Source: Terana coerulea (lineage: Eukaryota; Basidiomycota; Agaricomycetes; Polyporales; Phanerochaetaceae). From it: a stretch of DNA of 64,000 nucleotides. Both the position numbers and the translations under genes were made by a program. The stretch lies in contig JAKOGH010000722.1 in the NCBI GenBank assembly GCA_024811115.1, positions 248,001-312,000 on the forward strand, in the 5' to 3' direction. The notes under the pieces are model-generated. The model did no database searches and was not told where the DNA came from. It saw nothing but the letters and a program-made list of their open reading frames with translations. How positions within the stretch are numbered: position 1 is the first letter of the stretch; each line of letters opens with the position of its first letter. Shown here piece by piece: positions 21,853 through 33,881 of the stretch.

Positions 21853-24416
21853 ATGTCACCATGGAAGGGCAAGGCACGCGACGACGGATACGGCAGCGGA
21901 GGTGCAGACGGGATTGCCATACCCCTCAACATGATTGTAAACTCTGCATACGAAGCATATTACACGGTTCCTATTTCCGTAGGAACTCCTCAGCAGACGT
22001 TCTCAGTTCAGGTCGACACCGGTTCCTCCGACCTTTGGCTCGCGTCAACATCATGTTCAAGCCAAGCGTGCAAGCAAACGAACGGGAACAGTTATGACTC
22101 TTCGAAAGCCACCCCGACAGGCAAAGACCTTCAAGATCAGCTACGTCGAAGGAGACGTCTCTGGGCCCATTGTTTGGGATACCGTGCGGCTGGGAGGTTA
22201 TGAAGTAGATGGACAGGCGTTAGGTGCGTGCTTGTACCCACCCAAACTCGAACATAAGCATTGACATAGAGCTCCAGCTGCTGCGTCGTCTGTCGACTCG
22301 GAGCCTCTCTCCTCTGGGTTCAACGGCGTCTTGGGCCTTGCTCTACCCCCTGAATTCTGTTATATCACAGAATTTATCCACGACGATATCCAGCGACCAA
22401 GACGGCGCTATCCTTGCCTCGAACCTCTTCACGATTACACCCGCTTATGAAGCCCCGTCCTACCGCTTTATGGGTATGACACTCTCCAGACAGGATGGCG
22501 GCATATCTTCCGCACCTTCTCTTCTTACCATCGGCCGACACCCGCCAGAAGACGTCGTGGCAGACCCGAGCAAGGTGCAGTACGCAGCGCTCACGAATCC
22601 GCCCTCTGGCTACGGCCCCTATTGGTGGCAAGCGGGATTGTCCGGAATTTCGGTGTATGTTGACGGCGTTCGCCAAGTTATTCCCGTGAGCTCAACTGCC
22701 ACCGCGGTTATGGACTCAGGCATGCCTGTTATTCTCGCCAGCGAGACTATCGCGAATGCGATTTATGGAGCCATTGGTGTTGCACCAGGCAGCGACGGCC
22801 AATGTGGGTGCTGTTAAATGCCGCTATATACTAAGTTACTCATGTTGTTTCTTCCTCAGATTGGGTACCTTGTACGACGCCGCTCAACATGAGCATCACC
22901 TTAGACTCACGCACCGACATTCCTCTACATCCACTTGACCTCACCTTCTCTGGTACATCCCTCTCCGGAGCACTTTCTTCCTCAGGATCCTCCGGTTTAA
23001 CTTCGCTGACGCCCAGCAATGTCTCGTCGGCGTCTTCAAACAGCAACTGTCTCGGCCTCATTCAGTCCTATCCGCCATCTTCGTCTGTTGAGTCGATAGC
23101 AGACGTCGTTCTTGGCGTCCCATTCATGCGTAGCGTCTACACCGTCATGGCGTACGATCCGCCCGACATGAACGGTGCCTTCCCGAACTCGTCCGCAGCC
23201 GGCATGTCGCAGTTAATTCGCCCTCGTCTTGGTTTGCTCGGTCTCACCGACCCGACTGTCGCTCTGGACGAGTTTCACCAAGAGCGCGTTCTCAACCAAC
23301 CGCTGGTGAACCAGGGAACCAATAACAATAATGGCGGGGCGGGTACTACCAACAACCGTATCGCGACGAATGGCAGCAAGAAGATGAGCGTGGGCATCGA
23401 AGTGCTCATCGGCCTGCTGTCTTTCTTCGTTCTGTGTCTTGCGATATTTGGTGTCTTGTACCTGCTACGGCGTCGGAGGCAAAACAGGGAACGCCGCGAA
23501 ACGTTCGCCCGTAGTCTATACGTTAGCGCGAACGGCGATGCGGACAACGAGAAGGACAGAGCCGAGCTGATGCGACGCGAGGCGGCGTACATTCTGGCGC
23601 GCCAGTCGACTCGCGACTCCAAGTACGGCTTGGCGGAGGAGACCCTCCGGGCGAAGAAGTTCCAGGAGTATATGCAGCGGCGCGAGAGCGACCAGGGCAG
23701 CCAACGGGTCGTCAGCCAGTACATGGACGACACGGCTCGCACTCGCGTTGCCGACTCCTTCGCAGGCTGCCGAGAGAGTCCAGCCCCACGAGGATAGCGA
23801 AGACGAGTTGACTCAATACGCTGAGCTAGGCTACCGTCCGTCTGTCGCCCCTCGACACTCGTACTACACCGACGAGGATCCGCACGAGCAGACTCTTGTG
23901 AACCGGGGCAGCCAGGGCCAGGACGAGCTTTCCGGCCTCATCGCCGAATACCCGCGCTCGCCCTCACACACGCGCATGTCGACCGTCGTCCAAGGCCACG
24001 AGCGCGACACCAGCGTGGCGGTCCCGCTACTCGCGCACACGCGCTTCGACTCGCAGGGCAGCACGCACTCCACTCACGCGCAGGAGCGCACGCCGCTAGG
24101 CATGGGCCGCCCCGCCTCGCGCGCCCGCGTCGGCAGCGTCAGCGAGCAGTTCCCGCCCCCTGCGGTTTCGGAGACGAAGCCACGGCCCTCGCCACAGCCG
24201 AGGTCGTTGAGCGGGCCGCGCCCGATGTCGCAGCGCAGGACACCAAGTGCCGGGAGTACGAGCTCGACGCTGTCGGTGCACAGCATCCGGGGGATGTCTG
24301 GCACGTCTGCGCCTGCGGTCGCACCGCTGCCACCCCCGCAAGGAGCGCTGTCTCCGCCTGCCGTTCCTACAGTAGGCACGGCATCCTCAGAGACGACTGC
24401 TGGCCACGAGTCATAA
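21853..24416 (+). CDS. Pepsin-family (A1) aspartic protease with C-terminal membrane anchor
   Basis: Aspartic endopeptidase of family A1. The first catalytic motif is VQVDTGSSDLWLAS; the second is AVMDSGMPVILAS, so both Asp are present. Other landmarks are YYTVPISVGTPQQTF, ISYVEGDVSGPIVWDTVRLG, NGVLGLALPLNSV and LTIGRHPPEDV. After the enzyme comes a Ser-rich stretch, an Asn-rich linker, one membrane segment (VLIGLLSFFVLCLAIFGVLY) followed by RRRR, and a long, probably cytosolic, charged and Pro/Ser-rich tail ending at 24416. Introns lie near 22224 and 22805. One-base slips near 22126, 22347 (a run of five C) and 23750 must be allowed. From the ATG at 21853 no signal peptide is visible, so a 5' exon is probably missing from this model. 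Confidence 0.78.
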
Positions 24417-24751
24417 CCTGCACCTTCTTTGACGACCGTTTTCTTCGTTTCGGATTCTCCATCACTACACTACGGACTCTCCCTATACCACTATCACATA
24501 CGGTGATACCCTGCGTTTTCTCTCTGGTAAATATTAGTCGGACTCTCTGGTGAACAACCCCTCGTATTTGTACAGTCTCATGGACTTTTTCGGGTATATA
24601 GTTGGGAAAATGTAACATTCATTCTGATAATACAACAGGATCGTACAAACAAAGTAAAGCGACGGGAAAATGAGTACATGGCAAGATACATGGGCGGTGT
24701 AAGCGTAGATAGGAAAACAATAAAGATACGTATAGGTATGTCCTCTCATTG
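24417..24751. other. Convergent 3' region
   Basis: About 330 bp between the ends of the protease (plus) and the coiled-coil gene (minus). AT-rich, nothing coding seen. Confidence 0.5.
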
Positions 24752-26931
24752 TCATAGATGCATGACAGCCATCCGGAGCTCAATAATTGACCTCTGCAGC
24801 TCTACCAGCTGCTCGTCGCGAATAGCAACAGCTCGCTTCGTCTCTTGAATCTCTTGCTCTAGGGTCTGTAGTCGTTGTGAACAAGAGCATGGGTATCGCG
24901 AAGGCTGCGGAGATCCGGAACAGTTCTCAGCTAGGTTTTGCGATGCTTCTTGGTCACCATCGCTGTCTTCAACGGAGGTTTCAGGTACGAACGGTGTTGG
25001 TGGCCTATCATGTATGGACCGGGACAGCGGTCTCGGGCCAGGTACACCGTCAGCTGTGGGGGATTCTGGAAGCGGTACCAACAGTGATCGGTCTTCATCG
25101 AGCGGCTCCGTCTCTGCGTGCGAAACCTCCGCGAGGGGTCCGTCGGGTTGCTGGCCTTCGCCGATCGGCTGGACATCGTCCATTCGCACCTCATCCATAC
25201 GGGCTTCAAGTGTCCTGGTCATCGTGATGGTGTCTCCTTCCTCACCGCCCCACAGCACGGCCATGGGAGCCAGCGGGGTGCCCAAATCCATCGATAGCTG
25301 GTCATCGTGGTCTTCCAGAAGAGACTCCTCGACGGTCGGCTTCTCTGGCCTGAACATCGCCGGGGTGGACTGGGGACGCTCGGACAGGGCAGTACGCAAG
25401 TCCTGTATCTCTGCTAGTAATTCTGTCTCACGTGCGGCTGACTGTTCTTGCAGAGCGAGCAGAGCAGCCTCCAGCGGTTCAGGAATGGGGCTTTCGGACA
25501 TGGTGGGAGAACGTGGTAGTTCTAGTCCTATTGGGACGACGGTATGCGAAGACGCGGTATCCTCGACGAGTTCTCCGCTTCCTATGGGCGAGGGCGCCTT
25601 AGCGAGGCGTTCTTCAACAGCTTGCTTCGTAAGACGACGCTGTGTCCCAAGGTGATCAATGCTATCACCAAGCACCCGTACTTGGTCTTCCAACTTCTGC
25701 ATCTCCGACAATGCGGCCTTCAGAGGGTTTTCCTCTGTGGGTCGAGTGTTGAACGTAATGGGGTGAAATCGCATGGCAGGATTGTTCGTGCACGGGGTTC
25801 CGCCGTCGAGTGGCGTCATAGCGTATGGAGAGAGAACATCCTCCGGGGAATAAGGCTGAAGGTTTGGAGATCTTGGAGCAGAGGGAGCGGCAGGCTCCGG
25901 GACACCGGACTGCATAAGCTTGTCTCCCCTTCGCCTGTAGGCGTGCAAGCTCAAGCTGCAGGGTACCATCAACGACCACTCCCTAGCAGAGTTTGACGGT
26001 GACCGTACCTTAGCAGACAAGTCTTTTATCTCCACCCTGAGGTCCTTATTCTTCGCCGCTCGCCTGCCCAGAATTCCCACCGCGTCTTCAGGAGTTATCG
26101 ATACGTGTGTAGGTGTCTCTACCTTGGTATAAGGAGGTAATTCCACCGAGTGATCTTGATCGACTGCAGAAGCCCCAGCAGCAGCATCCAAGGGAATGGC
26201 TGGCATGACAAGTTGGTGCTTGTGGGCCACACAAGCTTCCAGCACGATATCCCTTCGAACAAGCTGGGCGCGAAGCGACCGTATCTCCAGCTCAGCTTGC
26301 TCGTGGGTTCTGCTATGCGATGTGCGTTCCCGTTCCAACTCAGTGCGAAGTGTAGCGACGATCATAGTTGCATAGTGCGCCATATCGTGTAGTCCTGTCT
26401 TGCCTGGCAAAGCACCAAGTGACTGAGGGGGATTGCCTTCTTCAATAGGTTCTACAAATAAGTGATTGAGTGAACAGTCTTTTGCATATGGGTAATAGAA
26501 GGGTACAGGAGGCGTACCAAGTGAATGAGGTAACTTGATTCGGCTATACGGCCACGTTGAGAGGTCGCTATCATCCTCCACTGCATTACACGACGACAGT
26601 ACGTAAAGGAAGGGAGATCCATACCATAGTAAGCTTAGGTATGTGAAATACATGCATTCCATTGACTGGATTAAATGTGTTACGTACCTTTTTCGACTAC
26701 AGCCATGATAGCCTCTCGACATTCATCTCGCTCCTGCTCTACAGAGGAAGTGTATTCCATGAAGCGATGTAATTTCTGCTGAAGTCTGTCGTTCGACTGG
26801 CGCGCAGCGTTAAGCTCACGGTCGTGCTGCAGCTTGAGAGTGTCCATAGCATCCAACGTGGATGTCAGCCGCGAACGTAGCAGTGACACTTGTTCCTGCT
26901 GGACTCGGAGTTCCGTTTCCAGCTCGGCATT
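24752..26931 (-). CDS. Coiled-coil protein of unknown function
   Basis: I do not recognise a family. The protein is rich in predicted coiled coil: NAELETELRVQQEQVSLLRS and LQQKLHRFMEYTSSVEQERD at the N-terminal end, LRTELERERTSHSRTHEQAE and ELEIRSLRAQLVRRDIVLEA in the middle, and QRLQTLEQEIQETKRAVAIR near the C-terminus. The intervening 300 or so residues are acidic and Pro/Ser-rich with no fold that I can name. Introns are inferred near 26600-26690 (donor GTACGT), near 26460-26520 and near 25950-26010. The stop is at 24752-24754. The 5' end is unresolved: an acceptor at 26932 means at least one more exon upstream, possibly within 27000-27130, but I could not join it in frame. No signal peptide is seen. 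Confidence 0.6.
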
Positions 26932-27325
26932 CTAACTCATAGTTCAAAATGGCAATCAAAAAACGCACGGCGGCTACGCACATGTTTACCGTCTAACCGT
27001 TGTAATCTCGAGTGCCCCTGAGGTCGTCTCGACATGCACGATAACTTTGTCCGGCCAGTGCGACAAGGGCAGATACGACCCGGATGTGGAAAATATTCTC
27101 GCTTGATGACAGCGAGAGAGATGAATTAGCCGAAAAGGATTATTGTACAACAAGCAGGATACCGTAGGGGACATGAGAATGGGCGTGGTCAGGGAACAAA
27201 AGAAAGCGGGAAGGAAATGTTGAACAGTTGAATGGTGGCCAGCGCCTTGGTGGCGGATGCTTACGTAACCCCGCCCTGCCATACCCAGGCATCCGACCAC
27301 AATCCTCTCTCTGAGTTCCGACGCC

Positions 27326-28685
27326 TCAGGACAACTCCTTGCGCATGGGTGCGTCCTTACACGTGTGCGCAGTGCGCACATACGGTACTGCTTCAGGCAT
27401 TTCTGCATGTGTCTTCAAGACTGTCCAAGGTGGTGTCGGATCCGTAATGTCTTCCAAGGCAAGCGCGTTTCGAGCATCCAGTGTCGGTAAACGCGCCCGA
27501 ATAACAACCTTCTCAGTTGCAGACAGCTGTGTGAATGTGACTTTTCGGAGTCTTGGTAGGAGTGTCGTAAGATTGTCCAAAACCCGCCAAGAATACTCGG
27601 TCACGCAGCGTAAACCCGGTCCGTTCGGCACAAATAGGTGTTGCACGACGATGTCCTCGACTGTGGGTGAAAGCGAGGGAAACAACCTGAATATTTCGTT
27701 CATGGCTTCGGGGGCAAGACCAAGCTGCAAGGTAAGAAGATTTGTGCACTTGTGGAGACGGAGACGCAGTCGATCTCCTAGGGTATTCGCGAATAGTCAG
27801 TAACTTTATGCAGTTTTTCAACAACTACGCACCTTCTTCCAGGTCTACAATCCGTGAAATGCGCAACATGACCTTAACGAGATGAGAACCCGCTTTGGCA
27901 ATGAGCCGTCCGGCTCCCTCCATGTCGCATGTGGTAAGGCAGTCTGCTTCAAGAACTCGTAGGGTCCGAGGCGTGCGCGTTTGAGCAAAGTAGTATAAGC
28001 ATTCCCCCGGAGTGATCACGAGGTCCGGGAGGCTTTTGACTATAAGGTGGTGGACTTGAACGTTGGATGGAAATACGGCTTTCTGACGCGAGTCGAGACG
28101 CGGATAGAAGTTGGTATGAACAGTCAACGTGTTGATTTCGCTGAACAAGTCAAGAAATTGCAAGAAGTCCCCTGGCGTGTCGTCCACAGAGCCGGTGCCA
28201 AAAAGCCCGAGTTCCTCGATTTTGAACCGAGTGGTCGGAGAAAGGGCAGGAACGATTCGCATACCACTGTCATGACTGCGCAGGCGAGTACAGGCGACCA
28301 AAAGACTCTTCAAATTGGGGAGGTGAGAGAGTATGGCCGCGGCGAGTGCTGGATCAAACAGTGGCCTTGGACTTACTGCCAAGTTTCCGGCAAGTTGCAG
28401 CGTCTGGATGTGAACCGCCAGTCCAGGGGACCCTTGAAGTAGCTGTAGTAGCAACACATATCGCCCTGTAATCTTCCCCGATCTTGGGGAAGGATCGCTG
28501 ACATGTAGTTCTCGAAAGAGGTGTCGTCGGCAGGCGGCCAGGAAGCTGCGTGAAATGCGCGAGCATCTGCTCAGGGAAGCCTTGTCGTCCGCAAGAGAGT
28601 CCGCGATGAACGATGCAACAACATGCGGGACTCTTCGCATTCTGCTTCCGCTGGCAAGTGTGAGGTTGTATAACGAGATGGGCAC
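27326..28685 (-). CDS. F-box-type protein
   Basis: F-box-like protein with a variable leucine-rich C-terminal region, a class greatly expanded in Agaricomycetes. F-box proteins usually present substrates to SCF ubiquitin ligases. The N-terminal motif is VPHVVASFIADSLADDKASL, followed by SRCSRISRSFLAACRRHLFR and ELHVSD. Downstream are irregular leucine-rich segments (HIQTLQLAGNL, ILSHLPNLKSLLVACTRL, LRVLEADCL). One intron near 27780-27830 separates the last exon, which ends KDAPMRKELS. The start could be 28685 or the Met at 28640 (MRRVPHVV). The frame is unbroken. Target proteins cannot be inferred. Confidence 0.68.
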
Positions 28686-29129
28686 TCACTGGGAGTAGGA
28701 AGAGAAGACGTATGTCTACACACAGCACTCAAGCCACCCTTTTGTACTTCCTGTGGCCACCTCATGGCGCGCAACGGGCCACCGTGGAAATGCAGATACA
28801 TTGGCTGGTTGTAAGTCACGAGAATAAACTGGTAAAATGGGTGATAGGACACTTTAAGTTGCTCGGACACGAAATCCAGACGAGCTTGCGTTTTGGTGGT
28901 TATTAGAGGTGAAGATCTTAGCACGAATGCGTCTCACCGAAGTCACTCATTTGTTACTCGCTTCAGAGAGTTCTTATGTAGCTTTAAAGGCAGTAACAGC
29001 ACGGTAACAAGGCTTGTAGTGGATGTCTAATGAATGTACTGATCCAATCAGCAAGCATATTAGGCGCTGAGTGGCATGGTTGTCGCCCCGCAAGACCACT
29101 TGCATGCTCACCACTACCTCCATGCAGCC
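28686..29129. other. Divergent promoter region, F-box / Dcr2-like
   Basis: About 440 bp between divergent genes. No specific element recognised. Confidence 0.45.
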
Positions 29130-31619
29130 ATGGCGATCACTTTTGGACGTTTAGGCCGCTTTCTGAGCTCAATATTTGCTCCAGCCACAACTATCTTCGC
29201 TTTCTCTTGCCTGCTGACTTTCATTTTCGTGCTGTACCAACCCCACCCTGGACCAGGTGCCCTTCAACGCTTGGGATGGCAGTCATGGGACGTTATATCC
29301 GATTCCATGATACCTGGGAAACCTGCAGCGGCTGGACAAATCTCTGACAGTGTCGAGGCTCCGAGCGGCGGCGTACCGCAGGACGGGGTGGACTGGTGGA
29401 ACGTCACTTCGCCGGAGAGCGCAGTTACCTACGACCCAGCGAGTCTGCCTCTGGATGTCTGGGACCCGCTTATGCCCCACGACACAGGCTGTACGTTTCT
29501 GTCATCTTGTGCAGGGTGTAGTTACCAACTTGTATCTAGTCTCAGAGATCGATGTAACCCAATGCTTCTTCGACCCATGGTTCGTGCCCTCTGTCGCTGC
29601 CGACCTGTGCGCGCCCAAAGCGAATAAGGAGCAGGATGCCAAGAAGGGTAAATGGGTGCAGGTCGGACGGAATTTGAATGTTCAAGGCTACTCGTACTTG
29701 GTACGTCGTTTAGCATGGATGTCATCCGCATTGTCTCATCCCAGCGTAACATAGAATGTGTACTACCGTCGCACCCGCCGCCTTGACGTTCCTCTAATCA
29801 CGGAAATACGCATTCTTCCTGAGAAACAGACACCTACACCATTCACCTCTGCATGGGCTAAGGTGTCGCGGCAGGTAAACCCCCATGGCGAGAAGCTGTA
29901 TCTGTGGTACAAGGCGGAGAAGACACTCAGCCAGATGACCAATGAGGAGAAGCAGAACGAGCTGATAACAGAAATCGACGTAACATACGGAGATGACAAA
30001 CCATGGTACGGATTCGAAGCTCTCGAACGTCCTGTTGCCACAAAGGATGCACTGAAGAAACTGGAGGCCGTGTGGTTGACCGTGCGCAAGGGTGTCAAAC
30101 GTGCGTCTGTAGCTGGAGCTGAGGGATGAGAACTGAACGGACTTACAATAGCTCCTCCTCGCGCCGGGCCGTTACATTTCTCGCATGACGGCAAGTTCAA
30201 GATCATGCAAGTCGCAGACCTGCACTTCTCTGTGAACGAAGGTGTGTGTCGGGACACCGTCACCCCTTGCACAGGCTCCGACAACAAGACAATCTCGCTC
30301 CTCGCCTCTATGCTCGACAAGGAGAAGCCCGACCTTGTGGTCTTTACCGGGGACCAGCTGAATGGCCAGGGCGGCTCGTGGGACGCAAAGACCGTGCTCG
30401 CCAAGTTCGCGAGGGCGGTAACAGATCGCCAGATCCCTTGGGCAGCCGTCTTTGGCAATCATGACGATGAAGATGGGGAGGGACGAGATGCGCAAGTCAA
30501 GTATATGCAGGGCCTGCCGTACAGCTTGGTGCAGCTTGGGCCAAAGGATGTACATGGCTCTGGGAACTACATCCATAAGGTATTCAGCGCAGATGCGTGA
30601 GTGCTTGGCCTTTGGATCCAGTGCGGTGAATCGCAATTGACAGCACCACAGGTCCAAAACTCATCTCCTCACTCTCTACTTCCTCGACTCCGGTGCATGT
30701 TCGAAAGGAATGCTGGACTTCTTCGGTATATTCCATGGTCTGGAATATGACTGGATACACCAAGTTCGTGCTCACTTATACTTTCCCCCTCATGCTAACA
30801 CTGCCAACATCTCATCCAGGATCAAATCAACTGGTTCTTAGATGAGTCATGTAAGTATCCAGTCCAAATATTCCATTGCACGTTTTACTCAAGCTTTGTA
30901 GCGCGTATCAATTCTATTCAGCGACCATTCCATCCAGATGGAAGCAAAGACCTTGGCGGTATCTGGCGTAAGGCCGATCAGCTCACGCCACAAACCTCAA
31001 AGCTTGCTAAGCCTAACGCTATGATGTTCTTCCATATACCTCTGTGCGTAGTCCACATACCCACAAGGAAAATGTATTGAGTCCTGGCATAGGGAAGAAG
31101 CATACGCGATGGCGGATAAGGATCCAATCACTGGCGCAAACCTCGATGTTGGCTTACATGGCATGGAGCCTCACGGAAATTCGAAGAAGCAGGACGGGTT
31201 CTTCCACAAAGGGATCTTACAGGCCAAGGAGAGCGAGCACGTTGACCGCGGCAACCTCCCAGAAGTAAAGGTCATCGCAAATGGCCACTGTCACTGTGAG
31301 TCATCGAGCCCTCTCGTCCTAGAGCTACCCCATCTTAGCTCTGTGATGCAGTAACGGAAAATTGTAGACGCGTGAAGGGTGTCTGGAATTGCTTCGGAGG
31401 CGGAGGGTGAGTGCTGTGGGTTCAAATTTGCTAACTTCCGCTTATGTATGTATGATGCGCAGATCCTTCTCCGCGTACGGCAAGATTGGCTTCGACCGTC
31501 GTTTCCGGATGTACGAAATCTCCGACTATGGCGAGACAATCAAGACGTGGAAGCATACCGAGAAGATTGAGAGTCTCAATTGGCAAACGCTAGTTGGGCA
31601 TGGTGCACCAGCATACTAG
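29130..31619 (+). CDS. Dcr2-like metallophosphatase
   Basis: Calcineurin-like metallophosphoesterase related to yeast Dcr2, a phosphatase that affects cell-cycle entry and dephosphorylates Ire1. The ATG at 29130 is followed by a membrane segment (TTIFAFSCLLTFIFVLYQ). An upstream in-frame ATG at 29076 is possible. Metal-binding motifs are all present: VADLHFS, FTGDQLNG, FGNHDDE, ANGHCH and the GVWNCFGGGGSFSAYGK block close to the C-terminus. About nine short introns are needed, for example around 29500, 29705, 30100, 30600, 30770, 30850, 31050, 31300 and 31410. All join in frame without any slip. The stop is at 31617-31619. Location at a membrane is inferred from the N-terminal segment. Confidence 0.86.
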
Positions 31620-32301
31620 AACTGGCGAACTGCGGACAGTATTTGGACAATAGGTTTAGTTCTTCTTTAATGGTGATGTAGAATGTACGATAGGTTCTCC
31701 AATTGTTGAGGATATGTGCATTGTCTTCGTTGTGCAGCTACTAAATTGCTTGGTCTCGAGATGGACCGGTCAGAGTCCTGCGCTTGCCAGTGAGGCGGTT
31801 CCAAGTCGGCGCTTACTCAGAACCATGACGTCGTTACGGTTATTTGGTAGACGCTTACACAGGGGCCCGGTGCAACGGCAGGGATATGAGATTGTTTTGA
31901 TTCGGTGTCGACCGCTTCGTTGGAGGATGGTATGTAAAATCCGTCCGATCACGTTCTTTCGAGGCCCGGATCGTGTTCAAAACGAAATCCTAAGGCCCTT
32001 ATCTTCGATAAGATGAGAGTAAGCGCGCGCTCCAACCCCGCCTCATGCAGCCGCTGGCACAACGCTGGCATGGCATTGGCTGCCCAGGCTGGATCTGCTC
32101 AAAAACATGATCGGACGGATTCCAGACGCAACGCTGCAAATGCAGCCAAAAATCCGGGATCCCTCCTCGATAGCGCGACGATCCGAAAGATTTCGAATTT
32201 CAGCCTTCTGGCCGGTTGCCTGTGTAGGAGCTGCCTCTTGCTACCACTGACATCGAGCACCGGTTGTATCTAGAGCTTTATACTTTGACACACTCAGGCG
32301 A
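31620..32301. other. Intergenic, no gene seen
   Basis: About 680 bp between the Dcr2-like gene and the first F-box-like copy. Presumed promoter of the latter; nothing else recognised. Confidence 0.5.
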
Positions 32302-33631
32302 ATGCGTTCGAATTCTGGAATTGCGGGAAAGAGGCGACTCACCTCCTGCGACCCCGATGAAGAACGGGCGAGCAAGAAGGGGAAAACGACGCATAGTCCA
32401 GCAAATACCACCTTGAACACAATGGGCCTTCTCTCATTACCGGTGGACATCTTCGAGGAAATATACGACATACTACTCGAGGGCTCTCGTCTCATCTCTC
32501 GAGACACTGTCATTGCCAACGAACCCTACGTCGACGGGCAGGCTTTCCAACACCGATCGGATGTCCTGGGTCCTTTGACCCAGACTTGTCGCGCCCTGCG
32601 GGCAGCCTGCTTGTCCAGGTACTACGAGCAAGTCGAAGCCTGTGTATCCCGTGGACGAAATGTCTGGTATAAGCAGCTCGCAGAGCGCCTCGAATCGACG
32701 TCCCGGATGCTAGTGCATTGTCCGCACCTTGCGCTCCACGTGCGGTATGTCTGGTCGCTTGTACATCTTCTCTATCCGACTAAGTAGTTTGTAGGGTTGT
32801 TACAGTATCCTTGACTCGCTGCTCTACAGCCACGGTTTTCCCAGCATTCACCGCTTGCCTTATGGCACTTCCGAACCTGCATACTCTTCGTATAATGCAC
32901 ACCAATACGCAAATGACCACTGCGTTGAAAGAAGCCTTTGAGAATGTAACTTTGCCTCACATTCGGACCATCATCGTACCCTCATGTGCACATAATATCC
33001 TGCGTGCTTGTCCTAAAGTTGAAGACCTAACCTGCAACGAGGGCGATGGATCCAAGCTATTGTATGCGATGAACAAATCGTCTCGGAATGTTGAGGTTAT
33101 AAGCGGAGTACATATCCGGTCGTCCACTATCAAACGTTCGTTATAAATATATACATTGAATACTTCATTGTGTACTGACACATCCATTTGCAGGATTAGT
33201 TAAGGCGGCACCAAAACTGCGAGTGGTGCATGCCAGAAATGAGTCTGACGACGTAAGTTCAATACACGACGTGCTTCACTTGGCATCTACTCACTGCCAA
33301 AATCTATCGTTCACAGATTCCTGCCCTCGCTCAAGTAAAAATGCTCAACACGATTTACCTGCACGTTCGGGCTGACAACCGTTGGGACAATGACGAGCCT
33401 TTCGATCTGGAGGGATACATCAACTCTTCGCCAAGATGTGTATCAGATGCCAGAGCTGTCCTAAAGAGCAAACCCCAGGGTTCAGGAAAGCTGTTGGAGA
33501 CAATATATTACTTGCGGGACTTCCAAGCGGAAGAACATATACGCAAAGCGTATGACGATGAGAGGATTGGGCCCTGGCCGCGGAAGGATCACCAATGGGT
33601 TGTTGGGCGTACGATCAGAGAGGAGCTTTAG
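32302..33631 (+). CDS. F-box-like protein, tandem copy 1
   Basis: First of two tandem paralogues. A basic N-terminus (ASKKGKTTHSP, possible nuclear signal) precedes an F-box-like motif, LLSLPVDIFEEIYDILLEGS, and LTQTCRALRAACLSRYYEQV. Later exons give LTRCSTATVFPAFTACLMAL, PNLHTLRIMHTNTQMTTALK and IRTIIVPSCAHNILRACPKV, then LVKAAPKLRVVHARN and a final exon LNTIYLHVRADNRW...RTIREEL. Introns lie at about 32740-32800, 33135-33195 and 33255-33316. The frame is intact. The leucine-spaced segments are what one expects of a substrate-recognition region. Substrate unknown. The gene is about 250 bp upstream of its paralogue, in the same orientation. Confidence 0.68.
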
Positions 33632-33881
33632 AACATCTGTCAGTGTACACAAATATCAATGCCACTAATGCTTGAAAGTCTACGAAAGCACACATTCGAT
33701 AGCAAATGATATTGCGAGCCTCCAGGTAATTCAGAGACTGCACCCGATGCGACCATGCATGGCTTATTGGTAGACGCCCGCGTGTTGCCTCTTCCCAGTG
33801 TCCACCACCACCTCGAGTCCAATTGTACCTGCGACAGCGACTGTTATACAGTCATTTTCTCCTCCTGTGCGGTACGCGTAA

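Noticed and set aside
26986..27408. 140-codon minus-strand ORF that might be the first exon of the coiled-coil gene
   Set aside because: The part HWPDKVIVHVETTSGALEI looks protein-like, but the best donor (GTAAAC) does not join in frame to the acceptor at 26932, so I left the gene 5' partial.
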